A DNA stretch of 64,000 nt from Pollenia angustigena (lineage: Eukaryota; Arthropoda; Insecta; Diptera; Polleniidae), in assembly GCA_930367215.1 (NCBI GenBank), contig OV884059.1, positions 240,001,803-240,065,802 on the forward strand, given 5' to 3'. Shown piece by piece: positions 32,809-44,040 of this stretch. The notes beneath the pieces are model-generated. The model searched no databases and was not told the DNA's origin. It was given only the letters and a program-made list of their open reading frames with translations. How positions within the stretch are numbered: position 1 is the stretch's first letter; the number at the start of each line of letters is the position of its first letter. The translations under genes and the position numbers were made by a program.

Positions 32809-32996
32809 CCAAATTTAATTTTTCAGGTGGCGTTGGAAGCACAGCTGTGCTACTTTTTTTTTTAAATTAGAGAGAGGAATGTCAAAAGTTACTTGTGTTT
32901 TTGACATATCGGCCAACGAAAGCAGCAACAAAATACATTGTTGTGTTTTTGGTGTTGTTACTTGTTGTAGTATCGACACCACCGTTGACACGAATT
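32809..32996. mobile_element. MITE, copy 2
   Basis: Direct-orientation copy of 30643-30833, about 2.17 kb downstream. The interior is nearly identical, but the GGCGAATTCAT ends have diverged (left AAATTTAATTTTTCAGG, right CACGAATTAG). Confidence 0.7.
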
Positions 32997-33499
32997 AGTC
33001 TTGGGTTTTGATGCTTCAAAATTCAAAAAACAATAAGAAGATTATTTGATAAAGTTTGGTACAAACGTTTTAATTGTCGTAAAAACAAAGCCCATGGAAA
33101 ATAGTTAAAATCGGTTTATTATTGTATATGGCCACACACAATCTTCTTTCCGGAATGGTCTTTGTGCCTATAAAATATCTTACTATGTCAGCATTTAGAT
33201 TAAATTTGGTCTAAAAATAACTTATCACCAACTTGTTTTAAAATCAGTCGATATTTGACCAAAGCTCCCATCCAAATACCAATCCCGATCTAAAATTTGG
33301 CAACGATAACTTTTTTAATAGCTGCAATATTACGGAAAATCTTTTACAGGTAGGTCTTAAATTTACCATTGGTCCCAAATAAACTTCCTCACCAAAATCG
33401 CTTAAAGATTAAAAAATCTCAAATAGATGATATTTAAATAATATTCGCCACAAAGAGCCACAGACTCCACTATATACATAAAAATGCACCGTTTGGAGC

Positions 33500-33711
33500 A
33501 ATTTTAAATAAAAAGACAGAGCTTGCGTTACTGTCAGTGGAGATTATTACCGCTCCATGATTAATGATTTTCTGTTTGAAAAATGGCCTCGAAAGTTATG
33601 ACAGCGCTTGTTTATTTCCTATGGGTCTTTGTGAAGCCACTGAATTATGCTGATGAGCCAACATCAAATGATGCCTTAGAGGTCAACACTTTTCGTATAA
33701 TACGTAACATA
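33500..33711 (+). pseudogene. mariner-type transposase relict, left part (LINE inserted)
   Basis: Reading near 33518: ACVTVSGDYYRSMINDFLFE, a conserved central mariner block. A deletion removes the second-Asp region, then ALVYFLWVFVKPLNYADEPT and DALEVNTFRIIRNIRSAM give the C-terminal part. The sequence resumes at 35397 after a 1.66-kb LINE (IEKFCVQKALSC across the joint), so the LINE is the younger insertion. The frame calls at 33583-33885 mix the relict and the LINE. Confidence 0.75.
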
Positions 33712-33725
33712 CGGTCAGCAATGAT

Positions 33726-35114
33726 TTTTCGTCTGCTTTTAATACGATCCAAAGAAATGCTCTGTTTTATAAACTTGCTACTATGGGGCTGTCTTCTAAA
33801 TTCATACGGATTTTACAAAACTAATACGAAAATAATACAAGCCGAATATTTTTTGGAAATACGTTATCGGAGTCTTTTTCTGTAGATATAGGCGTGAAAC
33901 AAGGATGCATTCTAAGTCCAGTTTTATTTTCTTTGTATCTGAATGATTTAGCTGATGTTCTACCAGGAGGAGTTAGAATTTTAAATGTACCTGTTAAAAT
34001 TCTTCTGTATGCGGACGACATTGTTTTAGTAGCCGATGCAACTCATATCTTACAAAAAATGATTGATGAACTGCACAATTGTTGTTATCGTTGGTGCCTG
34101 AAAGTAAATCTAGACAAATCTAAAATTGTAGTTTTTCCAAATAGCACTAGAATTTCGAAAAACCTAAAATGGAATTTTGGTGTAAATAACATACAGATAA
34201 ATAGTTACAAATACTTGGGTATATAAATTAACTATAATTTATCTTTTAAAAAACACACAGAAACCAAATTAGCTTCTTTCAAAATGGCGATCAACGTGAT
34301 CCAGGTATATAAACCACCCTATGATATCAAATTTTAATAAACTTAAAATCTTTAATGCGGCATCAAGGTCAATAATGTTCTATGGAGCCCAAATTTGGGG
34401 TTATAAAATGTATGAAGACGTCGAGAAACTTTTAAGATATTTTTTAAAGAAAATGCTGTACCTACCCAGCAATACACCTAACTACATGCTTTTCTTGGAA
34501 TCTAGTATAGACTCTATGTACCTGAATACCCTCAAGCTGCATTTTGAATACGTGAATAATGTGCTACACATACCTAACTATAGACTACCCCGAATTTTAT
34601 CTGAGATGATTATTACAAAAAAAACCTTTTGGGCAGAAAAATTGCTGAAAATGAATTTACCCCATTATGCTCCTATTCTTCAACAATCCTACAGCTTTTG
34701 AAAACAAAGGAAACACATGATCTCACTTCTGATGCTAGACGTTCACAGTTCCACGATTTGTATCCTGAGCTAAATTATGACACCAAACCTCTATCGATAT
34801 CCTCCCTTTCGACTCGAGCTGCAAGTTTAATCATCATGATAAGAGGTGGAATGTTAGACCTCAATGCTAGACCGTTTAAAAAATCATCAGTTGGCCTATG
34901 CTCCTTATGTAACTTAGATGCTGTTGAAAACACTTTTCACTTTATTGCTATATGTCCGATATGTAAGGAATTCAGATTGAAATATTTTCGCAGTTCTATT
35001 CTTTACCATAATGAAGTTATAGAAATACTTAATGAAGATAACTTCATAAATCTTAGTAAATACTTAGAAAGCTGTTTAAAATATAGGAAGCTTATACTTA
35101 CTGAATTTGTTTAG
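33726..35114 (+). pseudogene. LINE reverse transcriptase and C-terminal domain, broken
   Basis: Reverse transcriptase of a non-LTR retrotransposon. It starts in the motif A region (FSSAFNTI, from 33726), with an in-frame stop near 33818. The frame then runs from 33888 (VKQGCILSPVLFSLYLNDL) through the catalytic YADD (near 34010, in VKILLYADDIVL) to YKYLGI, where a stop falls at about 34224. Further pieces lie at 34321-34701 and, in another frame, 34629-35114. The last contains CSLCNLDAVENTFHFIAICP, a Cys/His cluster typical of the C-terminal region of several LINE clades. The endonuclease part is absent owing to 5' truncation. Clade not resolved. Confidence 0.85.
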
Positions 35115-35382
35115 ATTAATTTTCTCATTTTATTTTCTACACTAATACCTCTGTAACCTTTGTGAATAGTAATTTACTGCGTAATCAAAACTCCAACTAT
35201 ATTTTATGTAACTGGTTTATGCAAACTTTAATATTTCTGTTATTTGTATTCAGCTTTGCTAACCAATCTGGCCCACAACCATTGTGTTATGCCATTTATA
35301 GATTATACTCGTAGTATGTTTATACGTATCTCTAAAATTGCAAATGAATTCAATTTAAATCTATTAATAAATAAATAATAAT
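33726..35382 (+). mobile_element. 5'-truncated LINE with 14-bp target duplication
   Basis: Flanked by CGGTCAGCAATGAT at 33712-33725 and 35383-35396. It begins within the reverse transcriptase gene and ends in a TAATAAATAAATAATAAT tail, the usual outcome of target-primed reverse transcription stopping early. Length 1657 bp. It carries the 3' half of ORF2 with stops and frameshifts. Confidence 0.92.
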
Positions 35383-35396
35383 CGGTCAGCAATGAT

Positions 35397-35440
35397 CGAA
35401 AAATTTTGTGTCCAGAAAGCACTTTCATGTGTTTTCTTTT
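35397..35440 (+). pseudogene. mariner relict, right part after the LINE
   Basis: Short continuation of the transposase relict beyond the right copy of the LINE target duplication. Confidence 0.5.
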
Positions 35441-35599
35441 AAAGTTTTAAGCTCTATGGGGCTAAAGAAAACTCCCATAACTTGTCCTTATAATAACGTA
35501 CCTTAAATTTTCGCTTTAAAAATTTCTAATTTCTAAAAATAAGTTGCATTGTGTTAGTAATTGATGTTCTCGGAAATGCCAAGATTTTTATGTATTAAA

Positions 35600-36256
35600 T
35601 GTGTATTGGCTCATGAGTTATAGCCATTTTAGTGAACACTGCATTCATTCCGAAACATGTATTTATATTCTCATACAAATATCAACAAAATGCCCTCTGT
35701 TTTGAACTCCTCCGAAACGGCTTGGCCGATTTTTATGAAATTTTGTATGTGTCTTTGTTAGGTATGCGAATAGGTCGTAGAGTATATTTTATATCGCTAG
35801 AGGGCGCAAAATACTGCAATAGGGGTAAAAGCTCCCAGTCCCCAATCTTCTCAACTAATCAACCGGGTTTCTTAAATTTTGGCATGCAGACAATGTAACA
35901 TCAGAAAGAGAATAGGGAATAGGGTGTGAAATAGGGTAAGAGGGCTAAAAGCTCCCTCCCCCTATATCTTTGTAACTAATCAACCGATTTTTTTTTTTGA
36001 AATTTTGCAGGCAAATAGTGTTACAGTTGGGAAGAACTAAAGCCTATAGTTTTTATTATTTAGGGCATGAAATAGAGCAAGAGGGGTAAAAGCTACCCCT
36101 CCTTCAATCTTCTTAACTAATCAACCGGTTTTCTTGAAATTTGGCATGCATACACTGTTACATCCTATAAATTTTTCTTAAACTTTGGCTAGCAGAAACT
36201 GTTACATCTGAAAGAAAAAAGTTATGTGGCAAAACAACGTTTGCCGGGCCAGCTGG
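35600..36256 (+). mobile_element. Helitron-type non-autonomous element, 3' end and tandem body
   Basis: The 3' terminus is readable: stem GGCAAA (36228-36233), loop ACAACG, stem TTTGCC (36240-36245), seven bases, then CTGG (36253-36256) followed by host T. A short hairpin just upstream of terminal CTRR, with insertion before T, is the Helitron 3' signature. The body holds three diverged tandem units with GGGTAAAAGCT and ACTAATCAACCG. The 5' TC end is not fixed; the start given is approximate. The frame at 35632-35898 spans tandem units and is not a gene. Confidence 0.7.
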
Positions 36257-36257
36257 T

Positions 36258-37200
36258 ATTATATTCAAAATTTTTGATTATAATGTTATTTGTATGTACT
36301 CTATATACATAATTGTTATGCGAAAATATGAAGTATGCTTGTAGAATATTGCGTTTAATAGTTAATTAGTTTTTTAAAATTTTCTTTAGTCCAATAAAAC
36401 TTTTGCACATAAAACATCAATATTCAATTAAAATTGTAGATAATAAAACAGACAAAATAAAAAACTACCAAAAATTAGCATACAATTGTGTGTGCATTTT
36501 CCCATTAATTCGTTCTCATTCCTACTTATTATTATGATTTTAATTTCAAATAAATATTCGTTATATTTGAAACGCTGGTAATCGTTTATCACTATGAAAA
36601 AAATCTACTTTTATATGTATTACACAAATTATATTTAACACGGAACATCACATTAAATTTCAGCGTCATATTTAGCTTAAAGCTTTTCTTTTGCAATATT
36701 TTTTAAGTTTTAATAACAAGAATAGTTTAGTCTAAAAATGCTCATAAAATTAATGAAGTTCGTAACAATTTAACTTCTATTTAAACAGAATCTTTTTAAT
36801 GATTTTTCTCCTTGGGAAAAAAGGTATGACTTTGAATTTCATAAATGAAGAATACAAAAAGGCTTATCTGCCTTGCAGCTTTTTCCAAACCGTTCGAAGA
36901 GAGAAATTCAAAATTATGCCTTACAGTACTTTTCGCTTATAATCACATCCTTAAGTTGCAGCCATAACTTGGACTTTATCGCAAATGTGACTATAAACCT
37001 TATTCACATGAATGCCACTATAAGGTATATAACCGACATCAGGCTTACGGTTTTGCATAAAAAATAGCTAAAATAATAACAAGTTATTTCATAACTGATA
37101 CCAACAACAAAAACTAATTCTTCACGAGTAGAGAGTTGATGACAATAATTTAACGATTTAGTTCATTCTTTCTTTGGATGGATTGTGAATTCAAAAACTA
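36258..37200. other. no recognisable feature
   Basis: AT-rich DNA; the frame at 36873-37067 lacks any recognisable protein feature. Confidence 0.4.
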
Positions 37201-37214
37201 AAAAGAACTTTAAG

Positions 37215-37745
37215 ATTTTTGTATGACGTGCTAAATTCCCAATTTTTTATATTTGATAAATACACTGAAATTTATTGTTGAGGGAAAGCTAGCCTCTATG
37301 CGCATTTCACTGGTTGCTTAGGTCAGATCATCAGGAAACCTTTTCCAAAAATTTTAGAAAAAATTGGGAATTTAGCACGTCATACAAAAATCTTAATAAT
37401 AAATTTTGTATTCCCGTAAATAACTTTGATAATATACTTGCATGTGCCCGTGCAGAAAACTGAATTGCCAAATTGGTTTTTTTGTTGTTTTCTTGCGAAG
37501 ACAATAGAATGAAACAATTTGTTTTTTAATTTTGTTTTTCCTTTTTACCCACTTACAACTACAATTCGAGTCGGAAAGAACCCAACCAATTGTAGGGGGA
37601 TGTAAGAAAAGATAAACTCACTGTTTATTGTTGGTGTTTTGTTTAAGCTTTGATATTGTTACGAGTAAGACTTTGAGTGTTTAAAATTCTTATTCGCTTA
37701 AGGGTTTTATTTTTCCCGTAAATAACTTTGAAAAGAACTTTGTTA
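37215..37745 (-). repeat. dispersed repeat with hammerhead-like core, copy 3, partly rearranged
   Basis: Minus strand: CTGATGA (37328-37334), an imperfect helix II (TCTGA... with CCAGT) and GAAAT (37304-37308), followed by CCCTCAACAATAAA. On either side is an inverted pair around TTTGTATGACGTGCTAAATT (near 37217) and AATTTAGCACGTCATACAAA (near 37370). On the plus strand, GTTGGTGTTTTGTTTAAGCT at 37629 repeats the start of the 28430 copy. Pieces of one element family appear joined in opposite orientations. Confidence 0.55.
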
Positions 37746-38369
37746 ATTTTGCTAATGTGACTATAACACCAGTAATTTGCTTTACTTTTCCTTTTGATAA
37801 ATGGCATATATGGCAAATTTGCTTATATCGCTAATTGGATGATAACGTTAATACTTTATATTAGATTAACTCATAAGCGGCAGTGACTATAAACGAAAAG
37901 TACTGTATCTACTTTGGTATAAAGTTATAACCAAAGTCAAGTCTTTGTAGAAAATATTCATAGAAAAAAATCTATAAATTACCTACAAATCGTTTTTTAT
38001 CCTCTTTAGAGAAGTTGATTTAAAAAGGATTTAAAAGAAGAAAACTACAAACCATTTAATTTTCCGTTTGTTGCAAGTTTAAGGATAAATTCAAAAGAAA
38101 AGAAAAAAAATAATGTGGCAGAATGGATATAAATTACAAGAAGAAGAAAACTGCTTAAAATGACTACAAAAAAAGAAGACATTTGGGTTAAAAAATCAGC
38201 GAAAACTTGCCAACAAATCAGATTGCATTCTACAGAATATTTTCAAGGTACATAATATAATTTAAATATAAATTTTATAAATAAATATAGATTTTGATTA
38301 TATTTCATTAAATCTTTATTAGCAATCGACAGCCAACTGTCCATCGGAAAAGCAAGAGGTTTCTAAATA

Positions 38370-39175
38370 CAGTGCAAGCTCGATTTTCAGAACCCCCGAT
38401 AACAGAAACACCCCGATTATCTAAACAGGCAATATTTGGAGATTTCAGTCTTTATAACTTTAAAAGTGCAAACTAATTTTTTTCATTTATTTACAATGTT
38501 TCTTTTTCTTGTATTTATTGTTCAGAAACTTAGTTTTATTAAAGTTATCATATTTAGCCAAAGAATCCCATTTCAACAACATTTCTCAGCCGTTTACTAT
38601 TCAATTTAGACGTAACATTTTTCAAAAAAATCGTATTTGCTTATAAAGTATGATAGTCTGATTTAAAAATTAAATTTTTTTTACAATCCTGTCCGACTTG
38701 CAAATGTTTATACAAATTTTTATAAAATTATTATCATATGACTTTGCATTTCTTGTGTGATATTGCGGCATTGACAGCAGATTTAATAACGAGCATTGTG
38801 TAACATGGCACATTTCATGCGCTTTAGTTCTCAAACGAAAAATACTCATCGACAAATAACCGCGTGTTATGCACTTCTTCCTCTAGTGCTATTGCAAAAA
38901 GGTTTGACTGCTTCTTGAAATCAAGCATAAATATTTTTTCTATATTGCACCTTATTTTTTCATTATTTTTTAAGAAAGTTTCATGATACGTCAATTGTTT
39001 TATTCAACTTTGCGAGATTTTAATTAAGATTTATTTAAACGACAAAATATAAAGTTTTAATTAAATTTAATAATGGGCTGTCATTAAGTACTATAAACAA
39101 TGGTCGGTCATTGTAACTTTTCGGTTATTGCAACAGTCCAGATTGTTTCGAGTTGCGAAAATCGAGCTCGCACTG
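38370..39175. mobile_element. pogo/Tigger-like MITE
   Basis: 806 bp. Ends CAGTGCAAGCTCGATTTTC and complement CAGTGCGAGCTCGATTTTC match at 18 of 19 positions. The left side continues CCCCCGATAACAGAAACACC, a texture typical of Tigger ends. TA flanks the left end; the right flank is TG, so the TA duplication is imperfect. No transposase readable. Confidence 0.7.
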
Positions 39176-39179
39176 TGTG

Positions 39180-39660
39180 TATATTCCGGCTAATGGACCA
39201 AATGCAATCTGTATAACAAATTTATCAAAAGGAGAAAAAGTACCAAAAGTACGAAATTTTATTATTTTTAACTTATTAAAAATACCCTATATTTAAATCT
39301 GTGCCATATGCTATTTCTACAACAAATTTTTCGAAAATAAAAAAAGTACCAACGTTATAAGAGGACCTGCTTCCAAAAAGAGAAAAAGTACCAATTTTAT
39401 CCCGTTTTTAGCTCTTAAACAGAACCAATTTTGTACCTTAAAAAGTACCCATATTTATGTCCCGACCACATGCCAATATGCAAACCAAATTTTTTATATT
39501 TCCCTCTTTAAAAGTACCCTTTACTTAAATCCGGGCCATATGCTATCCGTCTACCAAATTGTATTCAAATCCATTAAGCGATTTTCGTGTGATTGAGCCA
39601 CAAACTAATGAACATCGAAACTTACAAACTTTCTTATTTATAAAATTAGAAGGATATTCT
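39180..39660. repeat. old dispersed repeat with about three diverged units
   Basis: The phrase AGTACCC...TTTA(A)ATC(C/T)G(T/G)GCCATATGCTAT recurs near 39287, 39447 and 39517. Similar diverged repeat DNA is at 33060-33480. Non-coding, no boundaries fixed. Confidence 0.45.
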
Positions 39661-39924
39661 CCAATATTTTGTTATCTCGAATCAAAATATTGGAAAACAT
39701 AACAAAATAAAAAGTAACATTTTTTATAAAAAATTTAATCTCAAGCTCAATAAAGTACAGGTATGTCATGATGATGATCGATTTCAAAACGGACGTTTTT
39801 AGAAGGTGTGATGAATTTCGAGGGATTTTAAAATCCCTTCAGTTAACGTATATAATATAAAATTTAAAAGAATAAATATTTAAAATTAAAGGTTTAAGTC
39901 AGAGTACAGAGAGTGCTTGAATTA

Positions 39925-40110
39925 AACCCGCTCGCGAGCGAATTCAATTTGAGCTAGTTTTATTTTCGACTTTAGAAAGAATTATTCTTTTCTGCTCGCG
40001 AGAGCTGAGATTGGAAAAATAAGACTCGCGAAAAGAATTTAAACTTTAAGAGTCAAACGTAAAACTCAACTCGCGAGTCGAGCTGAAAAGAATTTTTCGC
40101 GAGTTTTATT
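39925..40110. repeat. cluster of TCGCGA palindromes
   Basis: Five TCGCGA sites within about 180 bp, most extended to CTCGCGAG or ACTCGCGA, in otherwise AT-rich DNA. GAGCTGAAAAGAATT-like and GAATTATTCTTTTC-like phrases are also repeated in both orientations. Probably subterminal repeats of an undefined MITE. TIRs not located. Confidence 0.5.
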
Positions 40111-40341
40111 TTTGTGTGTATTTTTTTAAGCTAAAAATATTTTTTTCTTGTTAATTTGTTTGTAAATGTGGATAAATGTGCGTATGTATGAATGTTATTA
40201 TTTGATACGCCAAATAATACGTTGTGACAATCATAACTAATCATGAAATAGAAAAAGCAAAGAAAAGGATTAATTTGAAAGAATGAAGTCATGAAACACT
40301 TTTTGAAAATATAAAAAAACTATTCAGAAGCAGTTTTCAGT

Positions 40342-40853
40342 GGTGACATGTCATAACGTCGTATGTGTTCATGGACACTGTGACACTTTTGAAAATGTCA
40401 TAACGTCCGTGGGCATTAAGACACTTTGCAAATGGACAATTTGTCATTTTTAAAAATGTCATAAGGTCCATAATTACTAAAGACGTTAAATACAAAAAAA
40501 GATCTACACAACCAACAAAACTATTTTTAAAGAAACTTATTTAACCATAATATGGTTGTCGGTGACAATGATTTGGTTAAATTAAACATAATATGGTTAC
40601 AAAAAAATTTAAAAATGGTTTTGTAGTTTCTTCTTTCGCTGGTTGCATATATTAAATATATAACAGAAACACTTTTGGGCGCAAGGATTTTCTCCCCTAT
40701 GGTGTAATAAATACCGGCACAGCCTGCCTTCGTCCGGGCGCAAGGATTTTCTACTCTATGGTATAACAAAGACCGGCTTCCACGGACTTTATGACACTGC
40801 TCTGATGGACATTATGACACTTTTATGACAACTGGACGTTATGACATGCCACC
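40342..40853. mobile_element. Foldback-type element, short copy 3 (with 9-bp target duplication)
   Basis: 512 bp. Ends GGTGACATGTCATAACGTC and GACGTTATGACATGCCACC (one mismatch) are flanked by GTTTTCAGT at 40333-40341 and 40854-40862. It keeps the outer motif arms and about one and a half of the 81-bp units, so most of the hairpin core has been lost. The 80-residue minus-strand frame is arm and unit sequence. Confidence 0.9.
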
Positions 40854-40862
40854 GTTTTCAGT

Positions 40863-42031
40863 TTTAAATTGGGAAATAATATTTATTACCATTGTATTTA
40901 AAATAAATGTTTGTTGCTATCAGTGTTGCAAGGACTGGAGGAAGACATAAGCTGAATCCGTCTTTTTTAAAGACTAAAGCAGACAAAAAAAAGCAAAAAA
41001 TTTATTTTATATCAAAACTCAATTTTTATATTTTGACTAGGAGTATGGGCCACATACTATAAAATTTTAAATTTTAAATATTAGCTTAATAAAAACCAAA
41101 TCTGGAATATTAATTCACATGGCCAAACAAAAAATTTAAAAATCCGTTTTAATTTTTCTTATCGGGCTTAGATTTTTTACGGTTCTGCTAATACATATTA
41201 ATAAGACTTTAGAACGGTTTGGAATAAAATTTCCTTAAAGTCATACGAAAAATGGTTTTTATATTTGCAATTATTACGGAGTTATTCAGAAATTAGTGGC
41301 AATAATTTTGTATGCAAAATTATTATTACTTTTTGTTTTCAAAAATTCACAAAAAAATTATTATGAACAAAATTTTTACATTTTTTACTATTTATCAAAA
41401 ATCCAAGTTTTCAACGAAGACATTAACCATGAATAAACATTGACAAATGTTTTTTTATTCACTATTAAAGGCAGTGTTTATGAAAAAATATGTTGTCAAT
41501 CACAAACACATCTATATATCTGTGGCATTTTGACAAAACATCTTAAGTCGAGTTAAGATAGCAAAACAGTTTTTAAGAAAAACTTGGCGAATAAATCGTT
41601 TTTATCAAATAATAAAATAAACCGAAATTAAAGAAAAGATTTCGTTTATAATACAAAATTTTAAAAACGTAAGCAAAAATGTTTTTTGAATGAAAATTCG
41701 TACGGTTAACAACTTTTTTAAAATTTTTGAATTTGACTTAATATGTTTTGTCAAAATGCCACATATTGCATGTATACATAATTTTAACAAGAGTACATAC
41801 ATATATACATTAGGGTGTCCCAAAAAATGTTTCCTTTCTGATTTTCATAGGTGCTCAATTAAAATTTAAAATTTAAGAATTTTCGGAATAGGTTTAAAGG
41901 TCGCGCAAATGGAGTTTTTATAAAAAAACGGAGTTTTCGGCCCTTTTTTTAACTTAACTCATAACTTGGTTAATACCACGAGTTTCTTCGCTGCTGAGGA
42001 AACAGTTTTAAAGAAAAATATCCAAGCTTTA
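40863..42031. other. no recognisable feature
   Basis: AT-rich DNA without identifiable repeats or coding signals; short minus-strand frame 41605-41823 is judged chance. Confidence 0.4.
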
Positions 42032-42039
42032 TTCCTGTG

Positions 42040-43149
42040 TAGGGTGTTCAATTAATCGGGTTTTATTTTTGTTCGATTAAATGATTAATCGATATTTGGC
42101 ATTTTTTAATTATTCGATTAAACGAATAAAATTTTAAAATTAATCGATTAATCGAATAATTCTTTATTTGAAATTTTTTAAATTAGTTATTGAGTAAATA
42201 AACATTCTTGTTCAAATAAAACTTGTCAATGTAGCTCTAAATTTTTGCTTCACTTCAGGCAATTAAATTTTAAGAGAGTCTTTGGATTTTTTGCTACTTT
42301 TCACGGGCATTCCATCCTCTATGCCTCTATCCGCTATGATTCTTCAAATAATTTCCTCTAGAGAAACACATGAACTATTTTGTTAAAATATACGGGCGTG
42401 TTCTAGAAATCGAAATGAAGTGGATTTAAAATAAAGCTAATTTTAGAAACGACCCTGTACTGAAAGTTCCTGAAAATATTCCATTTTATCTACTTCATTC
42501 TTTAAGTATCCCTTATTTTGCAAGAACAACACTCAAAACCACGAAAAACTACATTCAGTTCGTAAATAATTGAATTTAAATTCAAGTTCGATTTCAATCT
42601 CACTGCATTTCGATTTCTAGAATATACCCGATACATTTATATAAATCTTTGAGTTAACATACCTTTGTCGATTTTCTTTTGTGAAATGAATTATTAAATT
42701 GTGTTGAAAAACTGTAACAAAAATATAAGCTAAGGCCCTAATTTTGTTAATCGCAACGCAACGCCAATAAATTAACGCCTAATAACTTGTGGCGATGAAA
42801 ATTTTAAAATGGTACATGAATTTCTGTAGAAAGCAACAACAAAATTACAAAATATTTATGACTTTGTTTTTGCCTTTAATGTAATTCTTTGGCGTTGCGT
42901 TTTATATAATAAGGGCCTAAATTACTCACTAAACGTGACTGTTTTTTTTTTAATTCCAAGGGACACATACATTTTGTTGGTTTATTCGAATTAAAACTTT
43001 ATACAAATTTAACAGAAATATTATATATTGTTATCATTCGATTAATCGGTGTAAATTCTTCGATTAATCCTTTAATCGAAATTAGCAATTTTTAATTATT
43101 CGAACAATTAATCGTCTAAAATTGTTCGATTAGTCGATTGAACACCCTA
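42040..43149. mobile_element. 1.1-kb hAT-type MITE with ATTAATCG subterminal repeats
   Basis: TIRs TAGGGTGTTCAATTAATCG and CGATTGAACACCCTA, flanked by a perfect 8-bp duplication TTCCTGTG (42032-42039 and 43150-43157). The first and last about 140 bp are packed with ATTAATCGATTAA- and ATTCGATTAA-like motifs in both orientations, as expected for subterminal transposase-binding repeats of hAT elements. The interior is AT-rich and non-coding. Confidence 0.9.
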
Positions 43150-43157
43150 TTCCTGTG

Positions 43158-43488
43158 TGAAAAAATTTTAAGTTTTGGCGATAAGTTTACTCATTTAGAT
43201 ACCCTTAATTACAATTTTTCGTAATTTTTAAAAAAAAAATTGTAATAACGCTTTACAAATTTTTAAGTTTAAATAAGAACGAAAAAAACGAATGATGCAG
43301 TTTGAAAGACAAATTAATTCTTATTAATATGAATAAACAATTTTTAAATTTGTTCTTACCGTTCCTGAGTTATACCCGTTTTTTTTCTTTATACCCAGTA
43401 TTTGTTATTATAAGCTGTTTGCCAGTTCACCAATCTTACCGAATCAACAAAAAAAAAAAAAAAAACGTTTATTTTGCTCTGTAAAAAA
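43158..43488. other. no gene; A-rich tract
   Basis: Contains an A run at about 43449-43465 and otherwise unremarkable AT-rich DNA. The frame at 43302-43484 is judged chance. Confidence 0.4.
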
Positions 43489-44040
43489 TCATTTATTGAG
43501 GTTCTTGCGATGTAGTTCTATTCCTTGCAATAAATTCTGGTAATCAGTTTCAGAAGTTGTGACATTAATATAAGTATTAGCCAAAGCCACACCTCGTTCT
43601 GCCACATCATTTACCACTTGTAATTGTTGAACTTTTTTCTTTGCCTCTTGAAATGACTTGTTGGATTTCCAATTCTCTGGATCTATTTTTAAAAAATCGA
43701 TTGAAATATTGCAAGCTTAAAAAAAGTAAGATGGCTTTTGAAATGAATTGCTGAATTTCTTTATTTCTAAAGTTTTCTTCTGTTAAAGTTACATTGCCTA
43801 CTTCATAATCGCTGCATGGAGTATCTGCAAGTTTTTTTTTGTCATTAAGTGCTAAGTTTTGTTGTCGATACGTTCATCAAAAAACGCTGGGGCAGCCAAT
43901 TTCGGAGTAAAGTACCACTGATGACCTAGAAAAGTTAAAGCGAGGCTTTTGCAACTGCTTTATTAATAATTTTATAACTATCCAATTCCTTTAATAGGCT
44001 CACATCATTAAGAGGAGCAAGCACTTTTTACAAATTAAAA
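43489..44040 (-). pseudogene. unidentified decayed coding repeat
   Basis: Minus-strand reading, from 5' to 3', in frames that shift several times: VLAPLNDVSLLKELDSYKII near 44030, GHQWYFTPKLAAPAFFDERI near 43935-43875, EENFRNKEIQQFISK near 43790, then an open stretch of about 77 codons. That stretch reads IDFLKIDPENWKSNKSFQEA, KKKVQQLQVVNDVAERGVAL and ends LLQGIELHRKNLNK at a TGA (43489-43491). Amino-acid use is clearly protein-like. I recall similar sequences as multi-copy uncharacterised insect proteins, which suggests a mobile element, but I cannot name a superfamily and see no catalytic motif or TIRs. Overlapping AATAAA at the stop may be a poly(A) signal. Confidence 0.55.

Noticed and set aside
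30643..32996. Direct repeats at 30643 and 32809 as a pair of LTRs
   Set aside because: The first copy has its own inverted ends (GGCGAATTCAT/ATGAATTCGCC), and no primer-binding site, polypurine tract or retroelement coding sequence lies between them.
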